A DNA stretch of 64,000 nucleotides from Spongiactinospora sp. TRM90649 (GCF_029382225.1 NZ_JARLTC010000015.1:124001-188000); one strand, 5' to 3'; shown: positions 1 to 8,229, numbered from the stretch's first letter. The notes: generated by a model not told the origin, from the sequence alone. A program made the numbers and translations.

Positions 1-470
1 CGCCTGCCGGGTCTGCGCCCTTGAGGTCTTACACCGGCTCCACAGGCGTTTCAGCTCTCCGCCCGCCCGGCGGGCCAGGACGCGTCGGAGACGGCGCGGG
101 CCGGCGAGCGGTTGCGGACCATGTCGCGCACGGCAAGGTCTTCCACGGCGATCACTTGGTTGTCGCGAACAAGCCGTGTGGTGACCTTGTGCAGATGATC
201 CCGCCTGCGGTCGGCGATCCGCGCGCACACCCTGGCGGCCTTGAGGCGTGCCTTGGCCCGGTTGGCGCCGCCCTTGGCCTTACGGGCGAGCGCCCGCTGG
301 GCTTTGGCCAGCTTGCGCCGGTCATGGTGTTCGTGGCGGGGGTTGAGGATCTTCTCTCCGGTGGACGACACCTCGGACAGGAATCCGAACTCGCCGCCGC
401 GTTTCCACCCGGTGACCATGGCGGAGGACTCCGCGTAGGCCCGCTTCACGGTCTGCGCCACGCCTGGCAT
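1..470 (-). pseudogene. tnpB: IS200/IS605-family TnpB (OrfB) remnant, internally deleted
   Basis: Decayed transposon-encoded RNA-guided nuclease. Reading on the minus strand from about 470, it shows the TnpB middle region: the TGWKRGGEFGFLSEV stretch, the basic helix HEHHDRRKLAKAQRALARKA, and the RuvC-II region IAVEDLAVRDMVRNRS. After SDASW the frame jumps to PAGRAES, a stop at about 52, and then NACGAGVRPQG, which resembles the extreme C-terminal tail of actinobacterial TnpB proteins. The part between (RuvC-III and the zinc ribbon) is absent, so an internal deletion joined RuvC-II to the tail. The N-terminal domain is also missing. No TnpA partner is visible. The remnant runs off the window start. 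Confidence 0.8.
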
Positions 471-577
471 CGTATCGCGCGATCGGCGGAGACTCGTGCG
501 AGTGTTCGATTTGCGGCGCTGTGCCGCGCTTTCTCCCCATGCCTGCAGGCGGGGGTCTCCACGCTCAAGGAGATTCG

Positions 578-817
578 ATGAACGTCATCCGGCTCGCGGA
601 CGGGACCCTGCGCGTACCGCAAAGCCTGGCAAGCGATGACGGTCGCCTGATCGGCAACGCTTACGTCGATCTGTCACCCGGCGACCCCGAGTACGACCGA
701 TGGCTGCCCGAGTCGCTGACCGAGGAGGAGTGTGAGGAGCGGCGTCGTCGCTGGCAGGAAGAGAACGACGAGCTGGAACGTGAGTTCCTGGCCTTCAAGG
801 CCGAGCAGGAGCGCTGA
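578..817 (+). CDS. Small acidic hypothetical protein (79 aa)
   Basis: Family not recognised. The ATG at 578 is preceded by AAGGAG about 5 bases upstream, which fixes the start. The product begins MNVIRLADGTLRVPQS and ends in a strongly charged helical stretch rich in Glu and Arg (about residues 48-79, EEECEERRRRWQEENDELER) that could form a coiled coil. There are no membrane segments or cysteines. It lies between the tnpB remnant and the convergent bldC gene. Function unknown. Confidence 0.6.
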   Translation: MNVIRLADGTLRVPQSLASDDGRLIGNAYVDLSPGDPEYDRWLPESLTEEECEERRRRWQEENDELEREFLAFKAEQER

Positions 818-957
818 CCGCGTCTCCTGGGCTTCCTGGGCTGCTTGAACTGAATTGGTGGTGCTGTCTGAACGGCCCCCCGAGCCCGTCCATCCGGCAC
901 GGTGACCCTGCGGCCTCCTGGTGGGTGCGCAGGATCACCGTGGTGACGAATTGATCG

Positions 958-1197
958 TCAGACGCGCGGGGACTCACCGCTCGGCCGATCGGCCGTCAGA
1001 ACGTCCTCGCCGCGAAGGAGGGCGTGCACTTCCGATTCACGGAAGCGCCGGTGCCCTCCGGGGGTGCGAATGCTACTGATGCGGCCGGCGGCCGCCCAGC
1101 GCGTCACCGTCTTCGGATCTACCCGGAAGAGGGCGGCAACCTCGCCGGGTGTCAGCAGACGCTCGCTGCTACTCTCCACGATCTCTCCCCCTCGCAT
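958..1197 (-). CDS. bldC: BldC-like MerR-type DNA-binding developmental regulator
   Basis: 79-residue protein with a MerR-like winged helix (about residues 14-63): LLTPGEVAALFRVDPKTVTR, then a wing with RTPGGHRRFRESEV. This is close to Streptomyces BldC, a small MerR-like protein with no effector domain that binds head-to-tail on direct repeats and controls the onset of sporulation. The ATG at 1197 follows AGGAGG at about 4 bases. A longer in-frame start at 1278 exists but adds a non-conserved N-terminus. BldC is about 68 residues in Streptomyces, so this one is slightly longer. The AT-rich upstream region holds TGTTATA repeats that may be its own binding sites (inference). Confidence 0.85.
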   Translation of the reverse strand: MRGGEIVESSSERLLTPGEVAALFRVDPKTVTRWAAAGRISSIRTPGGHRRFRESEVHALLRGEDVLTADRPSGESPRV

Positions 1198-1247
1198 CCC
1201 GCCTCCTGCCAGCGGGCGGACAGGTAACCAGTGTGCCGAGCGAAGCC

Positions 1248-1334
1248 TGTTATATCCGTGCTTTTCTGCAAAGATCACGGGTTGTTATAGGCCGACTGCC
1301 CGATTGTTATATGATAGAGCCTCTTTGGGGCTCT
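1248..1334. promoter_or_regulatory. AT-rich control region upstream of bldC with three TGTTATA repeats
   Basis: TGTTATA occurs at 1248-1254, 1283-1289 and 1305-1311 in the same orientation, spaced 35 and 22 bases apart. The last two are extended to TTGTTATA. A 6-bp inverted repeat follows (AGAGCC at 1316-1321, GGCTCT at 1329-1334). The composition is much lower in GC than the flanking genes. Direct repeats in AT-rich DNA are what BldC-type proteins bind, so autoregulation is plausible but not shown. Confidence 0.35.
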
Positions 1335-1440
1335 CATGGGTGTTTCTTTACGAAAGGCGGTGTTGGGGAAGACTAGCAGCGCTCGCGGCCGATGCGAAGC
1401 GCTGCGCGGTGTGCGGGAAGCGTGACGTAACCTCGACGCT

Positions 1441-1722
1441 GTGCGTCCCGTACTCGTTTACACAGCTTCCCGGATCGGCCTGTTCCTCGTGGCGTTCGGT
1501 GTGCTCTACCTGACCGGCCTGCGAAGCTGGCCGGTGCTGTTGATCGCCTCGTTCGTGCTGAGCGGACTGGCGAGCTACATCCTGCTCTCCAGACAGCGCG
1601 ACGCGGTGAGCGCGCGCATCACGAGAGAGGGAACATCCCGACCCGCGCATGATACTCCCGACCAAGACGGGTCGTATCACTACCAACCAGTAGACCGCCG
1701 CGATGGGGAAGAAAAGCCTTGA
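1441..1722 (+). CDS. DUF4229 small membrane protein
   Basis: 93-residue protein with two hydrophobic segments (about residues 11-26 and 30-47) followed by LLSRQRDAVSARI and a polar cytoplasmic tail. This matches the actinobacterial DUF4229 family, whose role is unknown. The start is GTG at 1441. A TAACCT hexamer at 1428-1433 sits 7 bases upstream and there is no Shine-Dalgarno sequence, so a leaderless message is likely. Its last 104 bases overlap, tail to tail, the convergent beta-propeller gene. In both genes the overlapping part is the C-terminal region. Confidence 0.7.
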   Translation: MRPVLVYTASRIGLFLVAFGVLYLTGLRSWPVLLIASFVLSGLASYILLSRQRDAVSARITREGTSRPAHDTPDQDGSYHYQPVDRRDGEEKP

Positions 1723-2905
1723 CGCCGACTCCACGATCACGCGTGGGGTTCCAGCGCAACGCCTTACCCGTGCGCGGATGGATCGCGCCGATGCCCGGCC
1801 GTGACACCGCTCCGGCGCCCGCGTCGTCGTGACCTCGGGGGTTGTCGAGCCATCGCTGATGACCCCCGACGTAGATCGCCGCACCGGTGAGCGCGACCGA
1901 ATAGAGCGAGTCTCCGCCGGTGTGATTGACCCACGTGGGTTTGATCGTGTCACCGCGCGAGAAAGTCTCGAATCTCGCGGCGGTGTCGCAGAGTTTCCGC
2001 GCTCCGCCGTAGCCGCCTGTCGTGACCACGACGAAGTAGTCGCCCCGCGGTGAGAAATCAAGCCCTCGCACGTAAGTGGGAAACGGCTCGCGGCAGACCG
2101 GTTTGTAGGCGTCGGTGCGCCAGGGCGCGACCTTCGCGGTGGCGCCGCTGATGTCGATCAGCCCGAGCTGGTGGCGGTCGAGGCCGTCAAGGGTGGTGAA
2201 ACTGCCGTCGACGGCCAGCCTCCCGGCGGTGGCGGCCATCGCGATGACCTTGGTCCGGCCGCTGATGGAGTCACCGGGGGTGACGGTGAAACCGGGATCG
2301 GGCGCGCCGGTCACCGGATCGAGGCGGGCGAGCGCCGGCCTCGGCGTGCGGCCGACCCGGATGAAGTCGCCGCCCGCGTATAGCGCGCCCTCGTGCGCCA
2401 CCAGAGCGCTGACGTCGCCGCCGAACACGCGTGGATCGAACTCCGGCACGGTCGTGCCGTCGGTGACGCGCAGCTTGGCGAGCGCGGCGGCCCGCCGTCC
2501 GCCGATCGAGCCGAACGAGCCCCCGGCGTAGACGGTGCCGCCCTCGCCCGGGGCGAGCGCGGCGACCGGGCCGTCCGCGACCGGCGCGAACGCCTCGGAC
2601 ACCCGGCCGGTGACCACGTCGAAGGCGAACAGGTTGTCGCGTTCCAGGGTCGCGCCGCCGCGCGCCTCGCGCACCCGGCTGAACGAGCCGCCGACCACGA
2701 CCGTGCGGCCGACGAGGGCGAACGCGGTGACGATGCCGTCGAGCACGTGCGGGGTGTGGGCGACCGGATCGGCCGAGACGACCTTGGTGTGGGCCGCCTC
2801 TCCGGGGGCCGCCCTGGCCGCGGCCCGCGCGTGCGGGGCGGGCCGTGGAACGGCGGGGGCGAGGAGGGTCAAGGCGGTGAGGACCGCTGTGGTGGGGGCG
2901 AGCAC
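1619..2905 (-). CDS. Secreted beta-propeller (delta-60-like repeat) protein
   Basis: 428 residues. An N-terminal signal peptide (a hydrophobic stretch through LTALTLLAPAVP, then Ala-rich) suggests export. The body is built of repeated blades of the type VVVGGSFSRV, VYAGGSFGSIGG, LYAGGDFIRVG and IYVGGHQRW, each followed by a segment about locations or values (LDPVTGAPDPGF), as in delta-60 repeat or NHL-like propellers. The fold is clear but the ligand is not. The start is GTG at 2905. Divergent from menG across about 100 bases, and its 3' end overlaps the DUF4229 gene. Confidence 0.7.
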   Translation of the reverse strand: MLAPTTAVLTALTLLAPAVPRPAPHARAAARAAPGEAAHTKVVSADPVAHTPHVLDGIVTAFALVGRTVVVGGSFSRVREARGGATLERDNLFAFDVVTGRVSEAFAPVADGPVAALAPGEGGTVYAGGSFGSIGGRRAAALAKLRVTDGTTVPEFDPRVFGGDVSALVAHEGALYAGGDFIRVGRTPRPALARLDPVTGAPDPGFTVTPGDSISGRTKVIAMAATAGRLAVDGSFTTLDGLDRHQLGLIDISGATAKVAPWRTDAYKPVCREPFPTYVRGLDFSPRGDYFVVVTTGGYGGARKLCDTAARFETFSRGDTIKPTWVNHTGGDSLYSVALTGAAIYVGGHQRWLDNPRGHDDAGAGAVSRPGIGAIHPRTGKALRWNPTRDRGVGVKAFLPHRGGLLVGSDTTRLGREYHARVGMFPLS

Positions 2906-3003
2906 GCTTATAGAGGTATCAGACGCAACGTAATCACGTCGCTACTTTTCGTGGACACCCTCGCGGGACGCTCGGTTCCACCGCAGGCCGTACCCTTGAG
3001 GCC

Positions 3004-3738
3004 ATGACCCGCGCATCGTTGGACAAGCAGCCGCACGAGGTCGCCGCGATGTTCGACCGCACCGCGCGGCGCTACGACCTGGTGAACGACGTGATCTCGA
3101 TGGGACAGGTCAGGTGGTGGCGTAAGGCCACCGCCGCGGCGGTGGACGCCGGTCCCGGCGAGCTGGTCCTCGATCTCGGCGCGGGCACGGGCACCTCGAC
3201 CGACACCTTCACCGGCCTCGGGGCGCGGGCCATCGCGTGCGACTTCTCGCTGGGGATGCTCACCACGGGAGTGCGGCGCAGGGGTTCCTCGGGGCTCACG
3301 GGCGGTGGCGTGCGCGGTGTGAGCTTCGTCGCGGGAGACGCCATGCGCCTGCCGTTCGCCGACGAGACCTTCGACGCCGTGACGATCTCGGTGGCGCTGC
3401 GCAACGTCCACGACCCGGTGGCGGCGCTGCGCGAGATGAACCGCGTGGCCAAGCCGGGCGGGCGCCTGGTGGTGTGCGAGTTCTCCCACCCGCCGGTCAA
3501 GTCCTTCGACCTGATCTACTCCCAGTACGTGATGCGGCTGCTGCCTCAGGTCGCCCGCGCGATCGGCTCCAACGACGATTCCTACGAATATCTGGCCGAG
3601 TCCATCCGCGAATGGCACGACCAGGCGGCCCTGGCACGCCTCATCCAGCAGGCCGGCTGGGACGAGGTCGCCTGGCGCAACCTGTCCCTCGGCATCGTGG
3701 CTCTGCACCGGGCGCGCAAGCCCGGCGGCACTCGGTAG
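3004..3738 (+). CDS. menG: Demethylmenaquinone methyltransferase MenG (UbiE family)
   Basis: Catalyses the last ring step of menaquinone synthesis: SAM-dependent C-methylation of demethylmenaquinone. The 244-residue product has the family N-terminus (VAAMFDRTARRYDLVND, about residues 13-29), SAM motif I (VLDLGAGTGTST, about 55-66), the GDAMRLPFADETFDAVT stretch and ALRNVHDP. The UbiE/MenG signature SNDDSYEYLAESIREW lies near residue 196. The ATG at 3004 has no convincing Shine-Dalgarno; TACCCT at 2991-2996 lies 7 bases upstream, so it may be leaderless. Upstream of the complex I operon, consistent with menaquinone as its electron acceptor. Confidence 0.93.
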   Translation: MTRASLDKQPHEVAAMFDRTARRYDLVNDVISMGQVRWWRKATAAAVDAGPGELVLDLGAGTGTSTDTFTGLGARAIACDFSLGMLTTGVRRRGSSGLTGGGVRGVSFVAGDAMRLPFADETFDAVTISVALRNVHDPVAALREMNRVAKPGGRLVVCEFSHPPVKSFDLIYSQYVMRLLPQVARAIGSNDDSYEYLAESIREWHDQAALARLIQQAGWDEVAWRNLSLGIVALHRARKPGGTR

Positions 3739-3746
3739 GGGACCGG

Positions 3747-3777
3747 CTGACACCTCGTGCGTAAAACGCGTTAGACT
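3747..3777 (+). promoter_or_regulatory. Predicted promoter of the menJ-like/nuo operon
   Basis: A CTGACA hexamer at 3747-3752 and a TAGACT hexamer at 3772-3777 (fits TANNNT) are separated by 19 bases, in a 123-base gap after menG. A start site near 3784 would put the Rex-type palindrome just downstream of it, a position suited to repression. Prediction from spacing only. Confidence 0.4.
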
Positions 3778-3790
3778 GCACGCCGACAAG

Positions 3791-3810
3791 TTTGTGAAGA
3801 GGTTCACAAA
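3791..3810. promoter_or_regulatory. Rex-type operator (ROP) before the nuo operon
   Basis: The core TGTGAAGAGGTTCACA at 3793-3808 is a perfect 6-4-6 inverted repeat, extended to 8-4-8 over 3791-3810. It fits the actinobacterial Rex operator form TGTGAA-N4-TTCACA. Rex is a repressor that leaves DNA when NADH rises, and the Streptomyces nuo operon is a known Rex target. Here the site precedes the MenJ-like gene rather than nuoA, so both are probably controlled together. Confidence 0.75.
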
Positions 3811-3861
3811 GGAACGAAGGCCGCACTAAAGGCCGCCAGCGTGTAGGACAGGACAGGTCCC

Positions 3862-5139
3862 GTGACCGAGCCAGCCGCCGCACAACGCAGCGCCGCTGAA
3901 GCCGACGCCGACGTCATCGTCGTCGGCGCAGGGCCCGCCGGTTCAGCAGCAGCCTTTTACCTCGCCCAGGCCGGGCTTGAGGTGCTGCTGCTGGAGAAGA
4001 CCACCTTCCCCCGCGAGAAGGTGTGCGGCGACGGCCTGACCCCCCGCGCGGTCAGGCAACTGATCGCGATGGGCATCGACATCGACGCCCCGGGCTGGGT
4101 GCGCAACCGCGGCCTGCGCGTCGTCGGTGGCGGACGCCGCTTCGAGCTCGACTGGCCCGACCTCGCCTCCTATCCCGACTTCGGCCTGGTCAGGGTGCGT
4201 AAAGACTTCGACGAGATCCTCGCCGCCAACGCGGTCAGGGGCGGGGCCCGGCTCATGCAGGGCGTCAACGTCACCGGCCCGATCCTCGACGACCGCAGTG
4301 GCCACATCGTCGGCGTCACCGCCAAGAAGGACGGCGAGCCGGTCTCCTACCGCTCCCGCCTGGTCGTCGCCGCCGACGGCAACTCCGCCCGGCTGGCCCT
4401 CGGCATGGGGCTGCACAAGCGGGAAGACCGCCCGATCGGCGTCGCCGTCCGCACCTACTACGAGAGCCCCCGCCACGACGACGACTACCTTGAGGTCTGG
4501 CTGGAGCTGTGGGACGGCCGCGACCTCCTGCCGGGCTACGGCTGGGTGTTCGGCGTCGGCGACGGCACCAGCAACGTCGGGCTCGGCCTGCTCAACACCA
4601 GCGAGCGGTTCAAGAACGTCGACTACCGCGACCTGCTGCGCCGCTGGGTCGCGAACATGCCCTCCGACTGGGGCTTCTCCGACGAGAACATGCGCGGCCC
4701 GGTCCGCGGCGCCGCGCTGCCGATGGCCTTCAACCGCCAGCCCCACTACACGCGTGGCCTGGTCCTCGTCGGCGACTCCGGCGGGATGATCAACCCGTTC
4801 AACGGCGAGGGCATCGCCTACGCGATGGAGACCGGAGAGATCGCCGCGCGCACGATCGCGCAGGCGCTGCCCCGATCCACCCCTGCGCAACGGGAACGTC
4901 TGCTCCGGGCATACCCTGGGGTGCTGAAAGACGCCTATGGTGGCTACTTCACGCTCGGCCGTGCCTTCGTCGAGGCGATCGGCCGTCCGGGCGTGATGAA
5001 CTTCGCGACCAGGCACGCCCTGCCGCACCCCCGGTTGATGCGGTTCGCCTTCAAGCTGCTCGGTAACCTGACCGACCGGCGTGGAGACGCCTCCGACCGC
5101 ATCATCAACGCCCTGTCGAAGGTCGCGCCGTCATCATGA
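3862..5139 (+). CDS. Geranylgeranyl reductase family FAD oxidoreductase (MenJ-like)
   Basis: 425-residue flavoprotein. An N-terminal FAD-binding dinucleotide fold, VIVVGAGPAGSAAA (about residues 18-31), is followed by the acidic end LLLEK. The family CGDGLTPRAV stretch comes next, and the C-terminal FAD motif GDSGGMINPFNGEGI lies at about 303-317. Members saturate isoprenoid chains; mycobacterial MenJ reduces one isoprene unit of menaquinone. That role is likely here because the gene sits between menG and nuoA with a polyprenyl synthase at the operon end. The start is GTG at 3862. The 133 bases to nuoA could hold a second, weak promoter (TAGACT at 5189-5194). Confidence 0.85.
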   Translation: MTEPAAAQRSAAEADADVIVVGAGPAGSAAAFYLAQAGLEVLLLEKTTFPREKVCGDGLTPRAVRQLIAMGIDIDAPGWVRNRGLRVVGGGRRFELDWPDLASYPDFGLVRVRKDFDEILAANAVRGGARLMQGVNVTGPILDDRSGHIVGVTAKKDGEPVSYRSRLVVAADGNSARLALGMGLHKREDRPIGVAVRTYYESPRHDDDYLEVWLELWDGRDLLPGYGWVFGVGDGTSNVGLGLLNTSERFKNVDYRDLLRRWVANMPSDWGFSDENMRGPVRGAALPMAFNRQPHYTRGLVLVGDSGGMINPFNGEGIAYAMETGEIAARTIAQALPRSTPAQRERLLRAYPGVLKDAYGGYFTLGRAFVEAIGRPGVMNFATRHALPHPRLMRFAFKLLGNLTDRRGDASDRIINALSKVAPSS

Positions 5140-5272
5140 TCTCCACGAAGCCTTCGTACCAGGAACGAAAACCGATGATCGCGCTGCCTAGACTTGCACG
5201 ACACATCACGACGTACCGCGCGCCCTCGCGTGAGGAGCTGGGACGCGTGGAGATGGGAGAGGACGCGTAGCG

Positions 5273-5632
5273 ATGGAGCTTTACCTGCCCATCCTGGTGC
5301 TCGCCGTGCTCGCGGCGGGGTTTGCCGTCTTCTCGGTGGCGATCGCGCCCTTCACGGGTCCCAAGCGCTGGAACCGCGCCAAGCTCGACGCCTACGAGTG
5401 CGGCATCGAACCGACGCCCCAGCCGGTCGGAGGCGGGCGCTTCCCGCTGAAGTACATGATCACGGCGATGCTGTTCATCGTGTTCGACATCGAGATCATC
5501 TTCCTCTACCCGTGGGCGCTCGCCTTCGACGCCCTCGGGGTGTTCGGGCTGATCGAGATGATGCTGTTCATCGTCACCGTGCTCGTCGCCTACGCGTACG
5601 TGTGGCGCCGCAAGGGCCTGGATTGGGACTGA
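5273..5632 (+). CDS. nuoA: NADH-quinone oxidoreductase subunit A
   Basis: 119 residues, the normal length for this small membrane subunit of complex I. Three hydrophobic segments are visible (about residues 5-27, 62-82 and 90-110). The family signature KLDAYECGIEPT lies in the first loop, and MLFIVFDIEIIFLYPWA in the second helix carries the conserved acidic residues. NuoA sits at the junction of the membrane and peripheral arms near the quinone site. The stop is two bases from nuoB, and the set nuoA-N is uninterrupted. Confidence 0.97.
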   Translation: MELYLPILVLAVLAAGFAVFSVAIAPFTGPKRWNRAKLDAYECGIEPTPQPVGGGRFPLKYMITAMLFIVFDIEIIFLYPWALAFDALGVFGLIEMMLFIVTVLVAYAYVWRRKGLDWD

Positions 5633-5633
5633 C

Positions 5634-6182
5634 ATGGGTCTTGAAGAGAAACTCCCCAGCGGATTCCTTCTCAGCACGGTCGAGGCACTGGCCGGCTGGG
5701 GCCGTAAGAACTCCGTGTGGCCGGCCACCTTCGGCCTGGCCTGCTGTGCCATCGAGCTGATGTCCACCGGCGGGCCGCAGCACGACCTGGCGCGGTTCGG
5801 CATGGAGCGGGCGTCGGCGACGCCCCGCCAGGCCGACCTGATGATCGTCGCAGGTCGCGTATCGCAGAAGATGGCCCCGGTGCTGCGGCAGATCTACGAC
5901 CAGATGGCCGAGCCCAAGTGGGTCATCTCGATGGGCGTGTGCGCCTCCAGCGGCGGCATGTTCAACAACTACGCCATCGTGCAGGGCGTCGACCACATCG
6001 TGCCGGTGGACATCTACCTGCCCGGATGCCCGCCCCGGCCCGAGATGCTGATCGACTCGATCGTCAAGCTGCACGACAAGATTCAGAACACCAAGTTCGG
6101 CGCGCACCGCGCCAAGCAGATCGACGAGCTCGAAGAGCAGGCGCTCCGCTCGCTGCCGCTGATCGATCAGGGGGCACAGTGA
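5634..6182 (+). CDS. nuoB: NADH-quinone oxidoreductase subunit B (cluster N2 carrier)
   Basis: 182-residue peripheral subunit that holds the terminal [4Fe-4S] cluster N2, the donor to menaquinone. The adjacent cysteines are present in FGLACCAIELMSTGG (about residue 37), with the other ligands in SMGVCASSGGMFNNY and DIYLPGCPPRPE. A NADH-ubiquinone oxidoreductase 20 kDa family protein of usual length. The stop codon overlaps the GTG start of nuoC by four bases, indicating translational coupling. Confidence 0.97.
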   Translation: MGLEEKLPSGFLLSTVEALAGWGRKNSVWPATFGLACCAIELMSTGGPQHDLARFGMERASATPRQADLMIVAGRVSQKMAPVLRQIYDQMAEPKWVISMGVCASSGGMFNNYAIVQGVDHIVPVDIYLPGCPPRPEMLIDSIVKLHDKIQNTKFGAHRAKQIDELEEQALRSLPLIDQGAQ

Positions 6183-6892
6183 CCGACAACTCGCCGGACA
6201 ACCTCCCCGGCGTACCCGAGGAACCGGTGGCACGCACCGGCATGTTCGGCGCGTCAGGCACGGGCGACACCTCCGGCTACGGCAATCTCGTCGTCCGCCG
6301 CGCGCCCCGGCTCTCCACTCCCCGCCCGTACGGCGGGCCCGTCGGCCCGGCCGGCCAGCGCGGCGATTACGACGACATCGCCGACGAGCTGGAGCGGGCC
6401 CTCGGCGGCGACCTCAGCAGCGCCGTCGAGCGGGTGGTCGTGGATCGCGGCGAGCTGACCTTCCACGTCAAGCGGGAGAATCTGCTCGAGGTCTGCCGGC
6501 ACCTGCGCGATGACCCGGCGCTGCGCTTCGAGCTTTCGCTGGGCGTCTCGGGCGTGCACTACCCGCACGACACCGGTGCCGAGCTGCACGCCGTCATCCA
6601 CCTGTGCTCGATCACGCACAACCGCAGGCTGCGCGTCGAGGCGAGCGCTCCCGACGCCGACCCGCACGTGCCCTCCACGGTGGAGATCTACCCCACCCAC
6701 GACTGGCACGAACGCGAGACCTACGACTTCTTCGGCCTCGTCTTCGACGGGCATCCCGCGCTGACACGGATCGAGATGCCCGACGACTGGGAGGGGCACC
6801 CGCAGCGCAAGGACTACCCCCTCGGCGGCATTCCCGTGGAGTACCGCGGCGCCGAGATCCCCGCGCCCGACGAGAGGAGGTCGTACGCGTGA
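6179..6892 (+). CDS. nuoC: NADH-quinone oxidoreductase subunit C
   Basis: 237 residues, 30 kDa subunit of the peripheral arm. The GTG start at 6179 overlaps the nuoB stop. The N-terminal 60 residues are a low-complexity Gly/Pro-rich extension typical of actinobacterial NuoC. The conserved fold follows, with the family signature THDWHERETYDFFGLVFDGH and RIEMPDDWEGHPQRKDYPLG near the C-terminus. Structural: it has no cofactor and packs against NuoB and NuoD at the quinone end. Confidence 0.96.
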   Translation: MTDNSPDNLPGVPEEPVARTGMFGASGTGDTSGYGNLVVRRAPRLSTPRPYGGPVGPAGQRGDYDDIADELERALGGDLSSAVERVVVDRGELTFHVKRENLLEVCRHLRDDPALRFELSLGVSGVHYPHDTGAELHAVIHLCSITHNRRLRVEASAPDADPHVPSTVEIYPTHDWHERETYDFFGLVFDGHPALTRIEMPDDWEGHPQRKDYPLGGIPVEYRGAEIPAPDERRSYA

Positions 6893-8229
6893 GCACGGCC
6901 TACGACAAGATCGACGACGAGGCCACCGAAGGCCGCGTCTACACCGTCAGCGGCCAGGACTGGGATGAGCTGGTCGCCGCGGTCGCGGGGGCCGAGGACG
7001 AGCGCCTGGTCGTCAACATGGGCCCGCAGCACCCCTCCACACACGGCGTGCTCCGGCTGGTGCTGACCCTCGACGGCGAGACGGTGATCGAGGCGCGCAC
7101 GGTCATCGGTTACCTGCACACCGGGATCGAGAAGAACATGGAGTTCCGGACGTGGACGCAGGGCACCACGTTCGTCACCCGGATGGACTACCTGTCGCCG
7201 ATCTTCAACGAGACGGCGTACTGCATGGCCGTGGAGAAGCTGCTCGGCATCACCGACCGGATCCCCGAGCGGGCCGAGGTGATCCGGGTGCTGATGATGG
7301 AGCTCAACCGGATCTCCTCGCACTGGATGGCGGTCGCCACCTACGGCATGGAGCTGGGCGCCACCACGCCGTTCCTGTTCGGCCTGCGTGAGCGGGAGAT
7401 GGTGCTCGACCTCTTCGAGCACATCACCGGCCTGCGGATGAACATGGCCTACGTCCGCCCCGGCGGAGTCTCGGTCGACCTTCCGGCGGGCACGCTGGAC
7501 AAGGTCGGCGAGTTCCTCAAGGTCATGCCGAAGCGGATCAAGGAGATGCGCAAGCTCCTCGACGCGAACCCGGCCTACCTGCGCCGCACCAAGGACGTCG
7601 CCTACCTCGACCTCACCGGCTGCATGGCCCTCGGCATCACCGGCCCGGTGCTGCGCTCGGCGGGCCTGCCGTGGGACCTCCGCAAGTCGCAGCCCTACTG
7701 CGGCTACGAGAACTACGACTTCGACGTCCCCGTCGAGAAGTCCGCCGACGTCTACGGCCGCTACCTGGTGCGGATGGCCGAGATGGAAGAATCCCTGAAG
7801 ATCATCCAGCAGGCGGTGGACCGCCTGGCCGGCGCCGAGCTCAAGGGCAAGCCGGTGATGATCGAGGACAAGAAGATCGGCTGGCCCGCGCAGCTCGCGC
7901 TCGGCCCCGACGGGTTTGGCAACTCGCCCGACCACATCGCCCACATCATGGGCACCTCCATGGAGGCCCTGATCCACCACTTCAAGCTGGTGACCGAGGG
8001 CTTCCGCGTGCCCGCCGGGCAGGCGTACGTCGGCATCGAGTCGCCGCGCGGCGAGCTGGGCGCGCACGTGGTCAGCGACGGCGGCACCCGGCCCTTCCGG
8101 GTCCACTTCCGCGACCCGTCGTTCACGAACCTGCAGGCCATTCCGGCGACGTGCGAGGGCGGCATGGTCGCCGACGTGATCTCCGCGGTGGCCTCGCTCG
8201 ACCCGGTCCTTGGAGGTGTTGACCGATGA
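6889..8229 (+). CDS. nuoD: NADH-quinone oxidoreductase subunit D (quinone-site subunit)
   Basis: 446 residues, the 49 kDa subunit that forms the quinone pocket with NuoB. Key signatures: NMGPQHPSTHGVLRLVL (the beta-hairpin carrying the quinone-contacting His), GYLHTGIEKNME, RMDYLSPIFNETAY and ESPRGELGAHVVSDGG near the C-terminus. The start is GTG at 6889, after a strong GAGGAGG at 6874-6880 and overlapping the nuoC stop. A longer upstream frame exists but is only the shadow of nuoC. Confidence 0.96.
   Translation: MSTAYDKIDDEATEGRVYTVSGQDWDELVAAVAGAEDERLVVNMGPQHPSTHGVLRLVLTLDGETVIEARTVIGYLHTGIEKNMEFRTWTQGTTFVTRMDYLSPIFNETAYCMAVEKLLGITDRIPERAEVIRVLMMELNRISSHWMAVATYGMELGATTPFLFGLREREMVLDLFEHITGLRMNMAYVRPGGVSVDLPAGTLDKVGEFLKVMPKRIKEMRKLLDANPAYLRRTKDVAYLDLTGCMALGITGPVLRSAGLPWDLRKSQPYCGYENYDFDVPVEKSADVYGRYLVRMAEMEESLKIIQQAVDRLAGAELKGKPVMIEDKKIGWPAQLALGPDGFGNSPDHIAHIMGTSMEALIHHFKLVTEGFRVPAGQAYVGIESPRGELGAHVVSDGGTRPFRVHFRDPSFTNLQAIPATCEGGMVADVISAVASLDPVLGGVDR

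Noticed and set aside
2393..3007. Plus-strand frame over the beta-propeller gene
   Set aside because: Gly/Arg-rich shadow without family signature; the propeller repeats on the minus strand are regular.
5189..5194. Strong separate promoter for nuoA
   Set aside because: TAGACT fits a -10, but no matching -35 at 16-18 bases was found, so it is mentioned only as a weak possibility.
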